NCBI RefSeq assembly: GCF_015354575.1
Contig: NZ_JACAFQ010000001.1
Location: 1-64,000 of the forward strand
Direction of reading: 5' to 3'
Origin: Pseudomonas sp. UFMG81
GTDB taxonomy: Bacteria > Pseudomonadota > Gammaproteobacteria > Pseudomonadales > Pseudomonadaceae
DNA: 64,000 nt
Shown piece by piece: positions 7,299-16,274 of the stretch. How positions within the stretch are numbered: position 1 is the first letter of the stretch; each line of letters opens with the position of its first letter. A program made the position numbers and the translations under genes. The notes under the pieces are model-generated. The model searched no databases, had not been told where the DNA came from, and was given only the letters and a program-made list of their open reading frames with translations.

Positions 7299-8450
7299 AT
7301 GACGCTAAAAGTTTTTGTCAGCTATGCCAAGGAAGATCAATCAGTTGCACTGGACTACTATCAACGACTCAAGCATAAAGGTTTCGAACCCTGGATAGAC
7401 AAACTTCATATACTACCCGGACAAAACTGGGAAGCTGAAATTGACAAGGCTTTCAAAGAGGCCAATGTAATTCTGCTACTCATGAGCCAACGAAGCGTTG
7501 ACAAACGAGGCTTTGTCCAAAGGGAAGCTAATGACGCCATAGAAAACCTGCGATATAAAAAACCAACGGACATCTATGCAATCCCACTACTTCTAGACAA
7601 GTGCGAAGTACCACAACCCATATCTCAACGACTCCAGTACATAGACATGAGCGACTCTCATGCTTGGGAACAGGTACTGACCTCTCTCAGAACGGCTGCT
7701 GAGCAGCAGTCCATTGAGACAACTAACGGCATAACAGCTGGACCGTTCCAAGTATTCGACGAGCTCTTCAACGAGCAATGGCCTGGACAACCAGGGCACG
7801 ACATCAAAATTAAATATCCCCAATTCAGGTCCCCAAAACTAAATACAGCCGCCAACGAACTATCACTCTATTTCTCCGGGCGCGCCGTTCGAAATCTTAT
7901 CGCTTCCAGGCAGAAGCCAGGGGACCAACAACCAGAGCTTTTCCCAATTCCTGGTGAACCCATGGCCACTGATGGTCGATGGGAAAATTATGGAATAGTG
8001 CACGCAAGCGAGACCTTCCTAAGTTTGACTTACGATGTCAGCTGGTACGGGGCTGGGGCAGCACACCCAAACACACACTTTGAAACATACAATTTCACAC
8101 TTATAGACAGAATTACAACAGTCGAACTTGAAGACTTCTTTACAGACCTTAAAGCCGCATCAAGCGCACTCAGCGAAATTGTGGTTAAACAGTTATGTCG
8201 AGAATACTGGTCCAGAAACAACGAAAAGCCTGACACCAAGCAAATAGAGTGGTTCAATAGCGGCGCGGGTCCTGATATTGAAAACTTCCGGCGCTTCACA
8301 ATAGACCGTCAGGGCTTTCAGTTCGTATTCGCACCCTATGAAGTCAGTTCCTATGCGGACGGACGCTGGTCGGTTTCAGTCCCCTACTATGACCTCATAG
8401 ATCTATTAAAGCCGGATGGCCCACACACTCTCGCCATCGGGAGAGACTGA
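7299..8450 (+). CDS. TIR-domain protein with RsiV/DUF3298-like C-terminus
   Basis: A 383-residue protein. Residues 1-130 form a TIR_2 domain: MTLKVFVSYAKEDQSVALDY, then GFEPWIDK, LPGQNWEAEIDKAF and FVQREANDAIE, where the last glutamates are candidates for the NAD-cleaving residue. Residues about 160-380 resemble the DUF4163/DUF3298 pair of RsiV and PdaC: W-Y-G-A-G-A-A-H-P-N, F-E-T-Y-N-F-T-L and F-A-P-Y-E-V-S-S-Y-A-D-G. Bacterial TIR proteins often act in abortive-infection defence; DUF3298 proteins can bind lysozyme or cell-wall ligands. A sensor-plus-NADase reading is inference. The gene is AT-richer than its surroundings and lies between two dusA scars, which points to transfer. Confidence 0.8.
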   Translation: MTLKVFVSYAKEDQSVALDYYQRLKHKGFEPWIDKLHILPGQNWEAEIDKAFKEANVILLLMSQRSVDKRGFVQREANDAIENLRYKKPTDIYAIPLLLDKCEVPQPISQRLQYIDMSDSHAWEQVLTSLRTAAEQQSIETTNGITAGPFQVFDELFNEQWPGQPGHDIKIKYPQFRSPKLNTAANELSLYFSGRAVRNLIASRQKPGDQQPELFPIPGEPMATDGRWENYGIVHASETFLSLTYDVSWYGAGAAHPNTHFETYNFTLIDRITTVELEDFFTDLKAASSALSEIVVKQLCREYWSRNNEKPDTKQIEWFNSGAGPDIENFRRFTIDRQGFQFVFAPYEVSSYADGRWSVSVPYYDLIDLLKPDGPHTLAIGRD

Positions 8451-8640
8451 CTCTGTCTCCCAGCATACCCCCGATTGTGCTGGAGTATTGACATGCATAG
8501 GGCCAAAGTCCCGTAGCCACAAGGCTAATCGGCACTTTTGCCCTTTGCACGAATAGTGGTTGAAAGGCATAGAGAGGCATGGAATGGCGCTCAGTTTGCC
8601 CCATTTTTGCCCCACGCAAGACAGCCACCCAGGATAGAAA

Positions 8641-9228
8641 TTGCAAGGATCGCTAAAAGTGCTCAATAGCAAATGCCAAGGTTTGACCGAACTTCAGGAG
8701 CTCACTGCTCAAGGAATCGAGCGCGATCTGCTCGGCTGGCTAGTCTTAATGGGACTTGAGCCTCGACGCTACGGAGAGGCCCCGCTGATCTCCGTGTTGC
8801 TCAACCAGATAAAGCTAAATGCAGGTTCGTTTGGCAACTCTACACATCGACTGATTTTCATGGCCATCGAACGACTTTACCGTCGGCAGGAGCCGATCGA
8901 TATTCTTTTGATCCATGAAGAACTGGAGCTTTCAGGCGACCCGGTCCTGCTGCATGAACTCGCTGAAATCGGTCGTGATGCACCACGAATCCTGCCGGAA
9001 ATAGTGGACGGTATGGCGCGTATCATTAAAGGATTTGGCGACCTCCGCTCAGCCTCCGACAGCAAAGAAAAGGCTAGTCGTCGGCTGATGAGATTCCGGG
9101 AAGTGATGGACTGTGGCTACTCACACGGAGTCGTTTGGTGGACAGAAGACCCCCAGTGGCTACTAACAAATCCGTACGGCGAACACATTTGCTACGCCTA
9201 CTACACAGAACAAAATGCCGAGGTTTGA
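8641..9228 (+). CDS. DnaB-helicase N-terminal-like protein
   Basis: A 195-residue product from TTG 8641 (an internal start is possible). Residues about 60-125 match the DnaB N-terminal domain: H-R-L-I-F-M-A-I-E-R-L-Y, E-P-I-D-I-L-L-I-H-E-E-L-E and L-H-E-L-A-E-I-G. The RecA-like motor that follows in true DnaB is absent; instead there is a 70-residue tail ending WWTEDPQWLLTNPYGEH. It is therefore not a replicative helicase, but it may interact with DnaB or DnaG, for example as an inhibitor. It lies downstream of the TIR gene on the same strand, about 190 bp away. Confidence 0.65.
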   Translation: MQGSLKVLNSKCQGLTELQELTAQGIERDLLGWLVLMGLEPRRYGEAPLISVLLNQIKLNAGSFGNSTHRLIFMAIERLYRRQEPIDILLIHEELELSGDPVLLHELAEIGRDAPRILPEIVDGMARIIKGFGDLRSASDSKEKASRRLMRFREVMDCGYSHGVVWWTEDPQWLLTNPYGEHICYAYYTEQNAEV

Positions 9229-9294
9229 TCAACCTCATCCGACTCGCTCCGCTTGATCGTTCCACTTCTAATGCACAGTTTCACCTAGCAGGGG

Positions 9295-9353
9295 AGATCA
9301 AGCTGCCCATCACCCGTCTTGAACCGAGCCAGAAAAGCACCCGAGGCGTCCAC
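9295..9353 (+). repeat. Copy 2 of the 59-bp conserved fragment
   Basis: Matches 4523-4581. Here the frame continues M-A-D-L-A-L-Y-L-D-Q-Q-R-D-A-A-R-K to a stop near 9443, so the fragment seems to be the end of a lost gene. The following gap 9444-9829 holds no supportable gene. It does contain a 23-bp near match (9494-9516) to the IS debris at 53235-53257. Confidence 0.5.
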
Positions 9354-9829
9354 ATGGCTGATCTGGCTCTTTACCTGGATCAGCAGCGGGATGCTGCGCG
9401 CAAAGAGTGTGCGCAATTAAACAAGACGCTACGGGCAGGCTAACTGGGAATATGCACCTCACTTGATCAGTGCCTGTCGTCCGTGATCTTCTGTTTGCAT
9501 TCGAATTGACCACTCAGCAGTGATGGCCGCCTACGATCGGCGGCTATCGACCCAAAGCGGGCGCTCACCAATTGTCAAAATGGCCGCTTGCGATTCGGGC
9601 ACATGGGAAAACAGGGACAACCCGGATGATGAGGGCGCTTGATATCGATGCTTTCCACGCGTTTGCCTCATGACGCAAACATCAAGGCGAGAGCCACGCT
9701 TGAAAGTCCACTTCGACAAGAGCCACAACCTGCTTCCGCAGCCATCTGGGTTTAGCCATGAGCGGCCATTGCCAGAGGACTGCCATGTGCCTACTATCGG
9801 ATACGCCTCATGCGTTCTTGACTGACTGA

Positions 9830-10513
9830 TCAAATGACCCTTCGTTGGTTTGCAGTTTCGATGGAAGGTGATGTATAGCGGTACGGACCAGCAGCTACAA
9901 GATCGGCGCGGGAAGCCGAACGCAAGTAAGCCTCAACTTCTGCCGAAGCAGTTACAATTGCAGATTTCACGTAAGTAATTGATGCCAAGGTAAGTAGTCG
10001 TAGATTGCTAATGTGGCAATCATCGAGCGTCGATGCCTCAAAGAGCATCAAAGTTGCTTGGCCTCTTTTTGCCACAGGTCCATCAGGGTTGGCAATAGGC
10101 ACCAACACGGCGCCTTGCGTATAGGCGTTCTCATCGTGCACAACGGTCTTATTCCTCAAAGACTTGAGTACCTCAAACTGTGCGCGGCCTTCCTCTGGCT
10201 CGTTCGCGAAGACCTGTGCTGCATTGAGTTTTTCCCGACTTGCGCTTTGTTGGAAACACTTGAAAAACATGGTGAGCGCTGCCGTCCACAAGGCATCTGC
10301 TTCTGGTGTCCGCTGGGTGTGCTTGTGAACGAGTAGTTCCAGCCAACTAAGAGCGGCCTCAAGGTCGGAGAGGTGAAGACTGAGGTCTACCCAGTGTCGT
10401 GCGCTTTCGTGACGAACAGGGTACATAGAAACCTCATCTTCGGACGGTGTCCCCGGCGTTTGACTCGGATCAACCGGCTGCATGGCGATAGTCATACTTT
10501 CATTAGATGGCAT
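9830..10513 (-). CDS. Hypothetical protein with a HEPN-like RNxxxxH motif
   Basis: A 227-residue protein (possibly starting at the second Met, 10495). It is mostly helical. The motif R-N-K-T-V-V-H-D-E-N at about residue 123 fits the R-x4-6-H signature of HEPN ribonucleases, but the same wording also occurs in unrelated helical proteins. No partner nucleotidyltransferase is adjacent. It lies between the TIR/DnaB-N genes and the dead integrase, so it is cargo of the inner element. Function unknown. Confidence 0.6.
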   Translation of the reverse strand: MPSNESMTIAMQPVDPSQTPGTPSEDEVSMYPVRHESARHWVDLSLHLSDLEAALSWLELLVHKHTQRTPEADALWTAALTMFFKCFQQSASREKLNAAQVFANEPEEGRAQFEVLKSLRNKTVVHDENAYTQGAVLVPIANPDGPVAKRGQATLMLFEASTLDDCHISNLRLLTLASITYVKSAIVTASAEVEAYLRSASRADLVAAGPYRYTSPSIETANQRRVI

Positions 10514-10775
10514 CTTGCCCCCTTAATCTCGCATTAAGACAATATATGATACGCATGCTATCAGTCTCTTAGAGTATTCACCCCTCACCCGCTAGCATCA
10601 ATCAAACATAAATCACTTACCAAAATCTGCTTTCCGAAGCCGCGCAGCCAAATGGCGGCTACCGCTGCTAAGCAAAAACCTGGTTGTTGAAGCGCGAATG
10701 GTAGAAAGGGGTCGAAAGTGGTCCGTCGCGAACCGCAGCAATCGGCCCAAACCGGCCTGTGTATTACCCGACCAA

Positions 10776-11800
10776 CTAGTCGACCCGGGCACCGAGGGTA
10801 ACTGGCGCCTGGATAATCTTCTCCAACCACTTCCAGCATTCATATCTATCATCACGCCCGCGCAGATGTGTATAGCGCCGCAGCGAGTTCCAGTCACGAT
10901 GACCGGAAACACTCGACACCCTCGGGATATCCCAATCCATTTCGAACAACCTGCTCACACCTTCGTGGCGTAAATTGTGAAAATGCAGATCCACCACGCC
11001 CACCATCTTGCATGCCTTGGACCAGGCCGTGCCAATGGAATCGGTGTTGTAAGGGAAGATCTCCGGGCACTGACGCGGCATGCTTTGCACAATCGCCCAT
11101 GCCTCATCCGGCAAATGGCACCACACATCGTTGCCGATCTTCTGCCCAGGATTCTTCATGTCCCGCACTTTCACCGCCTGGCGATGCTCATCCAGATCCT
11201 CCCACAAGATAAATGTTCGAGCACTTTTTCGAGCTCTTCTAGGGTTGGCCGACGATCCCGCTCCCGGCTTCTCATGTTGTAGCCGAGCCGCTTCAGCACC
11301 AGGTGAGCGTCGGGCATGGCTTGAGGATTGACCTCGTAATCCCACGCCGCCCTGGCAAACGACAGCACTGAGCCCAGATGAGTCAAATCATTGCCGGCTG
11401 TCTGCGGTTTGATGCCGCCGCCCTCAGGGCTCATCCGCCAGAGAGCGGAGTCCACCAGCACCTGCTAAGAAATGTCGGAGTCGACCACCTCACCGAGGTA
11501 ACTGTTCCTGATAGCCAGGAGGATCTGCCGCTTCGTCTTACCCAGCGGCCACGCATTCTCAGCTTCCACCAGCTAGCGGTCGATCATGTCCTTGACCGCT
11601 AGCCCACCACAGTTGGCCCGCTCGATCGCGCCCGGCTCTGCCAACTCGGTCTCTCGTCGCTTCGCTCAGGCTTGAGCAGCCTGCTTGCGGGCGAATGTCT
11701 GGGACTCTTGGTAGACTAGGACACCTTTTTTCTTGAGGCGGATCTGGACGGTACAGCTGACCGTCCCATCGGCCTTTTTCCTTGCTCTGATCGTTGCCAT
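10776..11800 (-). pseudogene. Decayed dusA-type tyrosine integrase
   Basis: The start MATIRARKKADG lies at 11800. The catalytic end is still readable: H-N-L-R-H-E-G-V-S-R near 10970, then S-G-H-R-D-W and R-R-Y-T-H-L. Between them the frame changes at least twice. The stretch that should carry the first catalytic arginine, between L-E-K-V-L-E-H-L and T-F-I-L-W-E-D-L-D, is missing, so the enzyme cannot work. It points the same way as the intact integrase at 53407 and has the same position relative to a dusA start, so it belonged to an earlier resident element. Confidence 0.85.
11553..11700 (-). repeat. Integrase N-terminal segment (repeat copy 2)
   Basis: Direct repeat of 6870-7016, inside the decayed integrase. 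The pair flanks the 4.5-kb block with the TIR gene, so recombination between the copies could delete that block. Confidence 0.75.
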
Positions 11801-11903
11801 GATTTCCGGTGGTACAAGCGTTAGTGGTGGCGGTACATCGCACCACTGTCACTCCAAAACGTCCCAAAACCGCGAAAAATGGAACAAGAATGCGTAGACC
11901 AGA

Positions 11904-11996
11904 ATGCCCCTAGAAACTGCTTCAAAGCCACAAACCACAAGCCCTGAGCCGTCCCGCCGCTTCAGCGTTGCCCCCATGATGGATTGGACTTCTTAA
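11904..11996 (+). pseudogene. Displaced dusA 5' end
   Basis: ATG 11904 opens a 30-codon frame that ends S-R-R-F-S-V-A-P-M-M-D-W-T-S then stop. The last part equals the dusA N-terminus and the first part (MPLETASKPQTTSPEP) looks like a normal dusA leader. This was the start of dusA until the present island inserted at its SVAPMMD codons and gave dusA a new start at 54605. Confidence 0.8.
11961..11983 (+). other. Attachment site, left
   Basis: TTCAGCGTTGCCCCCATGAT followed by GGA, identical to 54659-54681. After one differing base (T here, C in dusA) identity continues for TGGAC. It overlaps the displaced dusA start. Confidence 0.85.
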
Positions 11997-12259
11997 CCAG
12001 TAATTACGCGGTCTTCAATCAATATCGTGTGTAATGGATGTGCAATCGATCGCCCACTGTTGGTACACCGCTCCTCCACCGCCCGTTTGACTGGACTGAA
12101 GCTGACTGGACAGATCAGCAGCGCTCTAACCCCCATCTCGTGAATTACCGACCGGCACTGCCAACTGAGGGAACGGACGAAGATTCCGTGGCCCCGGTTG
12201 TTGCAAACGCCTTTGGGGCACTCAACAGCCCCAGGAAACAGGATTTTGTACAGCGCACC

Positions 12260-13513
12260 TCACGAATCCAGTTGCAGTTCCTCCTGAACAACCCTAGGTT
12301 GATCGAGGGAAAGGAATGGAAACACCTCATCCTGATCGTATTCTGAATAGCCTTTGATTCTTGGATTCCCAGGCCTCGCCGAGTATCTAGCGGCAGCACC
12401 GAAAAGAGCTTCCAGGATTTGTAAAATTGCCCTGATAAGCGCCATCGCTTCCTCATGGGCGATCTCCCGCCTGACCTGAGCCCCGGATTTTTTCACTTTG
12501 AGTTTGATGAAGGGTGCACGAGCCGTGTTTTCCGGGACGAAGTACATGTAGATCCAACCTCGGTTGACCCAGTAGCGCTGTTCTGCTGGATTAGACTTTC
12601 CTTTACCCGCCGGAACTCGTTTTGAAATCTCAGTTTGTAGCTGTAGAAGCATATACGGCTCATACCTGATACCCTCCTGCAAGGTGAGTTTTTGAAAAGT
12701 AAATCGAGCTTTTTTCAAAGTCTTGCCGGAAGTGACACGCCCCTCGAACTCATATGCGATTCCCTTCGGTTGGCCTTGACTGTCATATCGCAGATGGACA
12801 TAGACGCCTTGCCTCCTCAAAGCCCGAACAAGATTGATAATATCTCCGTTACGTTCCTTGGTGCTTTCGACACAAGCGCCAACCCTTGCAGCAAGACGGG
12901 ATCTGTAAGGCATGGTGTGGGCCCGTGCGGCCCCCTGCACATCTCTACTTCTAACAGCAATATTCCAACTCTCTTCTGGTCTCGGGGCCTTTTTGAGGCC
13001 AAACATGCACTCTATATCGCTTATCGCTTGGAGGTTTAATTCAAAGTTATTTTTATCATGAACCATCTTGAAGCCAGGCTCGTAGCGAATGCGATTCGCT
13101 ACAATATGAACGTGCTGATTCCCAGTATCAGGATGAAGGACTGCCACATATTTATTCGAAGCACTGAAACCCATCACCTTCAGATAGTGCCGTACAGCAA
13201 GCCTCCACTGCTCATCTGTGAGCGATTCGCCGACATCCAGTGAAAGAACCGCATGGAATATCGGCTTCAAATTCCTCTTCGGCTGCCCTTGCTCACCAAT
13301 CTTCAATTTTGTAGCGACATCCATGTCCAAGATCATACAACCGAGATCCTCCGTACCGCCCTTCCGCATACCAATTTCCGGAAATAAAGCAAAGCAGTTT
13401 GTATCGATGGTTTTAATCCCAACAAGGTCGTGATCGTGCTTCTTCGACCCATAAACATATCTGATACGATTGGCGCTAGATCCAGTTGACGACTTTAAAA
13501 TCTTACCAATCAT
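12260..13513 (-). CDS. Mobilization relaxase (MobA/VirD2-like)
   Basis: I take ATG 13513 (MIGKILKSSTGSSANRIRYV), because the upstream extension overlaps the MobC gene. The product has 417 residues. The metal-binding histidine motif is G-N-Q-H-V-H-I-V-A-N at about residue 130, preceded by Y-L-K-V-M-G-F, as in VirD2/MobP relaxases. Such enzymes nick oriT and lead the strand to a recipient. The 11-bp overlap with the upstream MobC gene supports one operon. After a 276-bp empty stretch (11984-12259) the island border follows. No type IV secretion genes are present, so transfer would need a helper. Confidence 0.85.
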   Translation of the reverse strand: MIGKILKSSTGSSANRIRYVYGSKKHDHDLVGIKTIDTNCFALFPEIGMRKGGTEDLGCMILDMDVATKLKIGEQGQPKRNLKPIFHAVLSLDVGESLTDEQWRLAVRHYLKVMGFSASNKYVAVLHPDTGNQHVHIVANRIRYEPGFKMVHDKNNFELNLQAISDIECMFGLKKAPRPEESWNIAVRSRDVQGAARAHTMPYRSRLAARVGACVESTKERNGDIINLVRALRRQGVYVHLRYDSQGQPKGIAYEFEGRVTSGKTLKKARFTFQKLTLQEGIRYEPYMLLQLQTEISKRVPAGKGKSNPAEQRYWVNRGWIYMYFVPENTARAPFIKLKVKKSGAQVRREIAHEEAMALIRAILQILEALFGAAARYSARPGNPRIKGYSEYDQDEVFPFLSLDQPRVVQEELQLDS

Positions 13514-13871
13514 AGTTCTCGCCCTCTTCACCACTTCCAGCAAGGTTAACACCTTCCAACTCTCCGAAAATATTAACAGCAACGTGCATGATCTTTTTTA
13601 TTAACAGCTCCTTTTCTTCGCCATCCAAGATCATCTGTGCAAGCTCAACGAGATGCTCGTTGGCCTTCTGAGCCTGAGGAACAATTACATATCTGCGCTT
13701 CGGCTTAGAATTGATTATATAGTCCCTAACAAAAGCTCCAGCAGCTTTGTAGCCAGACTCCTTGAGTCGCGCATCAAAAATAGCACGTTCATCAGCGGTC
13801 ATACGGATTAGCAGGCTTTTATCTTTTTTAGCCGATTTGATCGGCTTAAGGGTGAGAACCTTATCCCTCAT
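13503..13871 (-). CDS. mobC: MobC-type relaxosome accessory protein
   Basis: 122 residues from ATG 13871, which has GGAAAGG six bases upstream. After a lysine-rich start comes the MobC pattern L-L-I-R-M-T-A-D-E-R-A-I-F-D-A-R-L-K-E-S-G-Y-K with A-F-V-R-D-Y-I, a ribbon-helix-helix-like DNA-binding module seen in mobilization proteins. These help the relaxase open oriT. It overlaps the relaxase start by 11 bp. The operon promoter and oriT should lie just upstream. Confidence 0.8.
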   Translation of the reverse strand: MRDKVLTLKPIKSAKKDKSLLIRMTADERAIFDARLKESGYKAAGAFVRDYIINSKPKRRYVIVPQAQKANEHLVELAQMILDGEEKELLIKKIMHVAVNIFGELEGVNLAGSGEEGENYDW

Positions 13872-14289
13872 ACAGCACCTTTCCACTCACAGATCATATC
13901 TACTTCCTAAGTATTGCTCTTGGAGCAACACCCAGCGCAACCCCACAAGGGTGTGAGCATCAGGATATTTCGAAAGAAATTGACAGTCGGCGTATATCAC
14001 CGACATAACTTGTTTCTTGGCATATCTTCAGAACCAACAAAAAATATCCCCCCAGAAAAATCGTGTATATCACTAAAACATCTGTCCCAATGCTAGCCAA
14101 TAGCGGCTCAGCCAGGGTCAACACAGGCCCTACGTAAAACGACACTGGCCCAGTATTGGCCTCTCCGGGTCTACTGACGACCCGATCAGACAATGGGTAG
14201 CGATAAAAATGTGCGACCCGGGACTAGACCCAAATTATGCTCCACAGGCAGACTTTAACAGTCATCACATTTCTGAGCGGACACGCCCC
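13872..14289. other. Candidate oriT/promoter region of the mob operon
   Basis: A 418-bp AT-rich gap upstream of mobC. It contains the inverted repeat TTGCTC-TTG-GAGCAA (13914-13928) followed by CACAAGGGTGTG (within 13944-13957), and a widely spaced CCAATA/TATTGG pair (about 14097 and 14151). Position and inverted repeats fit an oriT, but I cannot recognise a known nick sequence. Confidence 0.35.
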
Positions 14290-14604
14290 ATGCGCAAAGA
14301 CAGCTCTAACAAATGCCATACACTACATAAAGTGTCCGCCCATGACATTGACCACTGGATAGATACGCGACTTCAGACGTTAACATCCAGACACGCAGAC
14401 CATGGATTTATTGAAATCGACTCAATTGAATTCCAGCAACTAGAGCACTTCCGCACCTTGCTTAACAAGCTGGCCTTGGCGACTCACCTAAACTCGCCTG
14501 AAGTCCTCGACAGTTTAGAGCGACGCCAAAAATGCTCAAATAAACTACAAGCTAAAAACATGATGGCGGGAATATTGAATTTCACACCGCCAGAGCCATA
14601 CTGA
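14290..14604 (+). CDS. Hypothetical protein
   Basis: 104 residues from ATG 14290 (MRKDSSNKCHTLHKVSAHDI). It is helical and rich in H, L and K, with D-H-W-I-D-T-R-L-Q-T-L and I-E-F-Q-Q-L-E-H-F-R-T-L-L-N-K. I do not recognise a family. It is divergent from the mob operon. The gap that follows, 14605-15006, shows nothing I can support. Confidence 0.45.
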   Translation: MRKDSSNKCHTLHKVSAHDIDHWIDTRLQTLTSRHADHGFIEIDSIEFQQLEHFRTLLNKLALATHLNSPEVLDSLERRQKCSNKLQAKNMMAGILNFTPPEPY

Positions 14605-15006
14605 TGCGGTCGCTAACCACGCCGCACTCCTCACTGGCGGGATGAACAAGGCAAAACCGTGCGACCCTTTGTGCCGTTGGTATTTTTGAGCGAAGCCTTC
14701 CAGCTCGATTGGAGTGAGGAACGGTGCTGATTGATGGTGTTCTCCGGCATGTCCAGGTCGCACACATGAGGCTCTGTGTCAGCCATGCCTTCTGGCTGGA
14801 GGCCTACCCACCGGCGGCCCAAGCACCGGTCTGATGAGGAAGCGTATGAGTGCTCAGTGTAAATCACTCCGCAGTCATGAAGCCTCATCCAAAGGTACAT
14901 CCTCTCCTCACCGCATTACACAGTCACTCCATGCCCTGCTGTCTTTAACACCGAATTCCTCATTGTTTGACCGCAAGCCAAGCTCTTAAAGCCCACTCAC
15001 CACCAG

Positions 15007-15690
15007 TCAGCTGATGACCTCTCCGTTGACGGTCATGATGGATCTGAACGCCACGCCGTAAGCCTCAAATCCCAGCCTTGGCCATTCCGACCTGTAATTC
15101 AAGCAGTCATGATGATGACCATGCACGACCATCTTCGCGCCCATGGACTGAGCGAGGTCGTCGACTTCAGAGTACCCGTACGGGTGGCAACTGGGCGCCT
15201 CATGACAGACCAAGATGTCCGCATTTTGCATGGCGAGTGCGAAGTAGTCGTCCGGGTAGATTGCTGAAAGCGCGTGCTGCTTTTTCGTCTCAACGATGTC
15301 TGCGTGCTGCGGCCTAAGAGCCAGGAGATCGAGGAAACCCTGATAGTTCTGGATTCCCGTATCGGGGCTACCGGGCAACCAGACCTGAGCCTCAAATGTC
15401 CCGCCCAGCCCTGCCACGCGATGGCCAGCGATCTCCACTACCCGACCATTCAAACTTCGATCAGAGAGGCTGTTTCCATGAAGGTTATGCCAGTAGGCCG
15501 GCCTATCAGTGTCGTGGTTACCGTGGATGAACCAGATCTCTGTCAGCTCGAGGATCGGACGGAGGATCATGTCTAGGGGCAAACTGCATTCGAGGTCACC
15601 GAGGAAGACCACTGCCTCGGGACGATGGAGCTTCACCAGCCGGATCACATGATCAAAGCGCCCATGAACATCACCCAGAAACCAAATCAC
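15007..15690 (-). CDS. Metallophosphoesterase
   Basis: A 227-residue calcineurin-like phosphoesterase. All metal-binding motifs are present: G-D-V-H-G (residue 6), G-D-L-E (31), G-N-H-D-T-D (56), C-H-E-A-P near residue 167 and H-G-H-H-H near 194. The compact length fits small phosphodiesterases acting on nucleotides or phosphoproteins. A broken second copy of its central part lies at 16671-16771. No signal peptide is seen, so it should be cytoplasmic. Substrate unknown. Confidence 0.88.
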   Translation of the reverse strand: MIWFLGDVHGRFDHVIRLVKLHRPEAVVFLGDLECSLPLDMILRPILELTEIWFIHGNHDTDRPAYWHNLHGNSLSDRSLNGRVVEIAGHRVAGLGGTFEAQVWLPGSPDTGIQNYQGFLDLLALRPQHADIVETKKQHALSAIYPDDYFALAMQNADILVCHEAPSCHPYGYSEVDDLAQSMGAKMVVHGHHHDCLNYRSEWPRLGFEAYGVAFRSIMTVNGEVIS

Positions 15691-15737
15691 TCGTTTCCCT
15701 CACGCAATTGTATCCATCGATGATGCCGCACTGGCAG

Positions 15738-15956
15738 CTAATGTAGCGACTCACCCAAGGCCCCGGCTTTATGGAGCTGGTAGTCGATCACTGTCTGATA
15801 GAGATGGTCTGCCTCAAGGCGCAGTCGTTCAGTTTCGGCTGGGGGTCGATATTGTGCCACCGCATCGTTATAGGCTCGAATCGCTTCGAGCGCTTGCCTC
15901 AGCAATGGCTCACCTGCTTCCGCCATACCCAAAAGCGTTCGCTTCAACTCAGACAT
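15738..15956 (-). CDS. Small hypothetical protein
   Basis: 72 residues from ATG 15956 (MSELKRTLLGMAEAGEPLLR), all helical, with Q-A-L-E-A-I-R-A-Y-N-D-A and E-T-E-R-L-R-L-E-A-D-H-L-Y. It overlaps the end of the upstream gene at 15944 by 13 bp, so the two are probably co-translated. No family recognised. Confidence 0.6.
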   Translation of the reverse strand: MSELKRTLLGMAEAGEPLLRQALEAIRAYNDAVAQYRPPAETERLRLEADHLYQTVIDYQLHKAGALGESLH

Positions 15957-16135
15957 CGCAGATATTCCTCCATTGCTACCAGTACAAGCGCCATCACTGA
16001 AACCTGACACTCAGGCAGCTCCGGTGCAAGCAACTGATGGTTAGGCGTGAAAGTTACCAAATCACGCACCAGGTGCTGACGTTCTTGTCCAGATAGCTTG
16101 CGCGTGCCCTTTCGGAGCCGGCTGTCGTGAACCAA
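15944..16135 (-). CDS. Small hypothetical protein
   Basis: 63 residues (MVHDSRLRKGTRKLSGQERQ), basic at the N-terminus. The middle (HLVRDLVTFTPNHQLLAPEL) and the hydrophobic end are not diagnostic. Its overlap with the following gene supports a real two-gene unit. The start is uncertain. Confidence 0.45.
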   Translation of the reverse strand: MVHDSRLRKGTRKLSGQERQHLVRDLVTFTPNHQLLAPELPECQVSVMALVLVAMEEYLRCLS

Positions 16136-16274
16136 GCCCTCGGCGGGCGTCCATCCGTCACGCCTACGCTCTCCGCTTATTGCGAAATCTAGTTTCGTAA
16201 CGATCAGATGCCAGCTTTACTAACGGAGGCCATGATACAAGGTCTGCTGCCAACCTCATCAGGACACGCTAATC

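Noticed and set aside
14631..14900. An 89-codon minus frame
   Set aside because: No coding character or recognisable motif, and it overlaps other equally plausible short frames.
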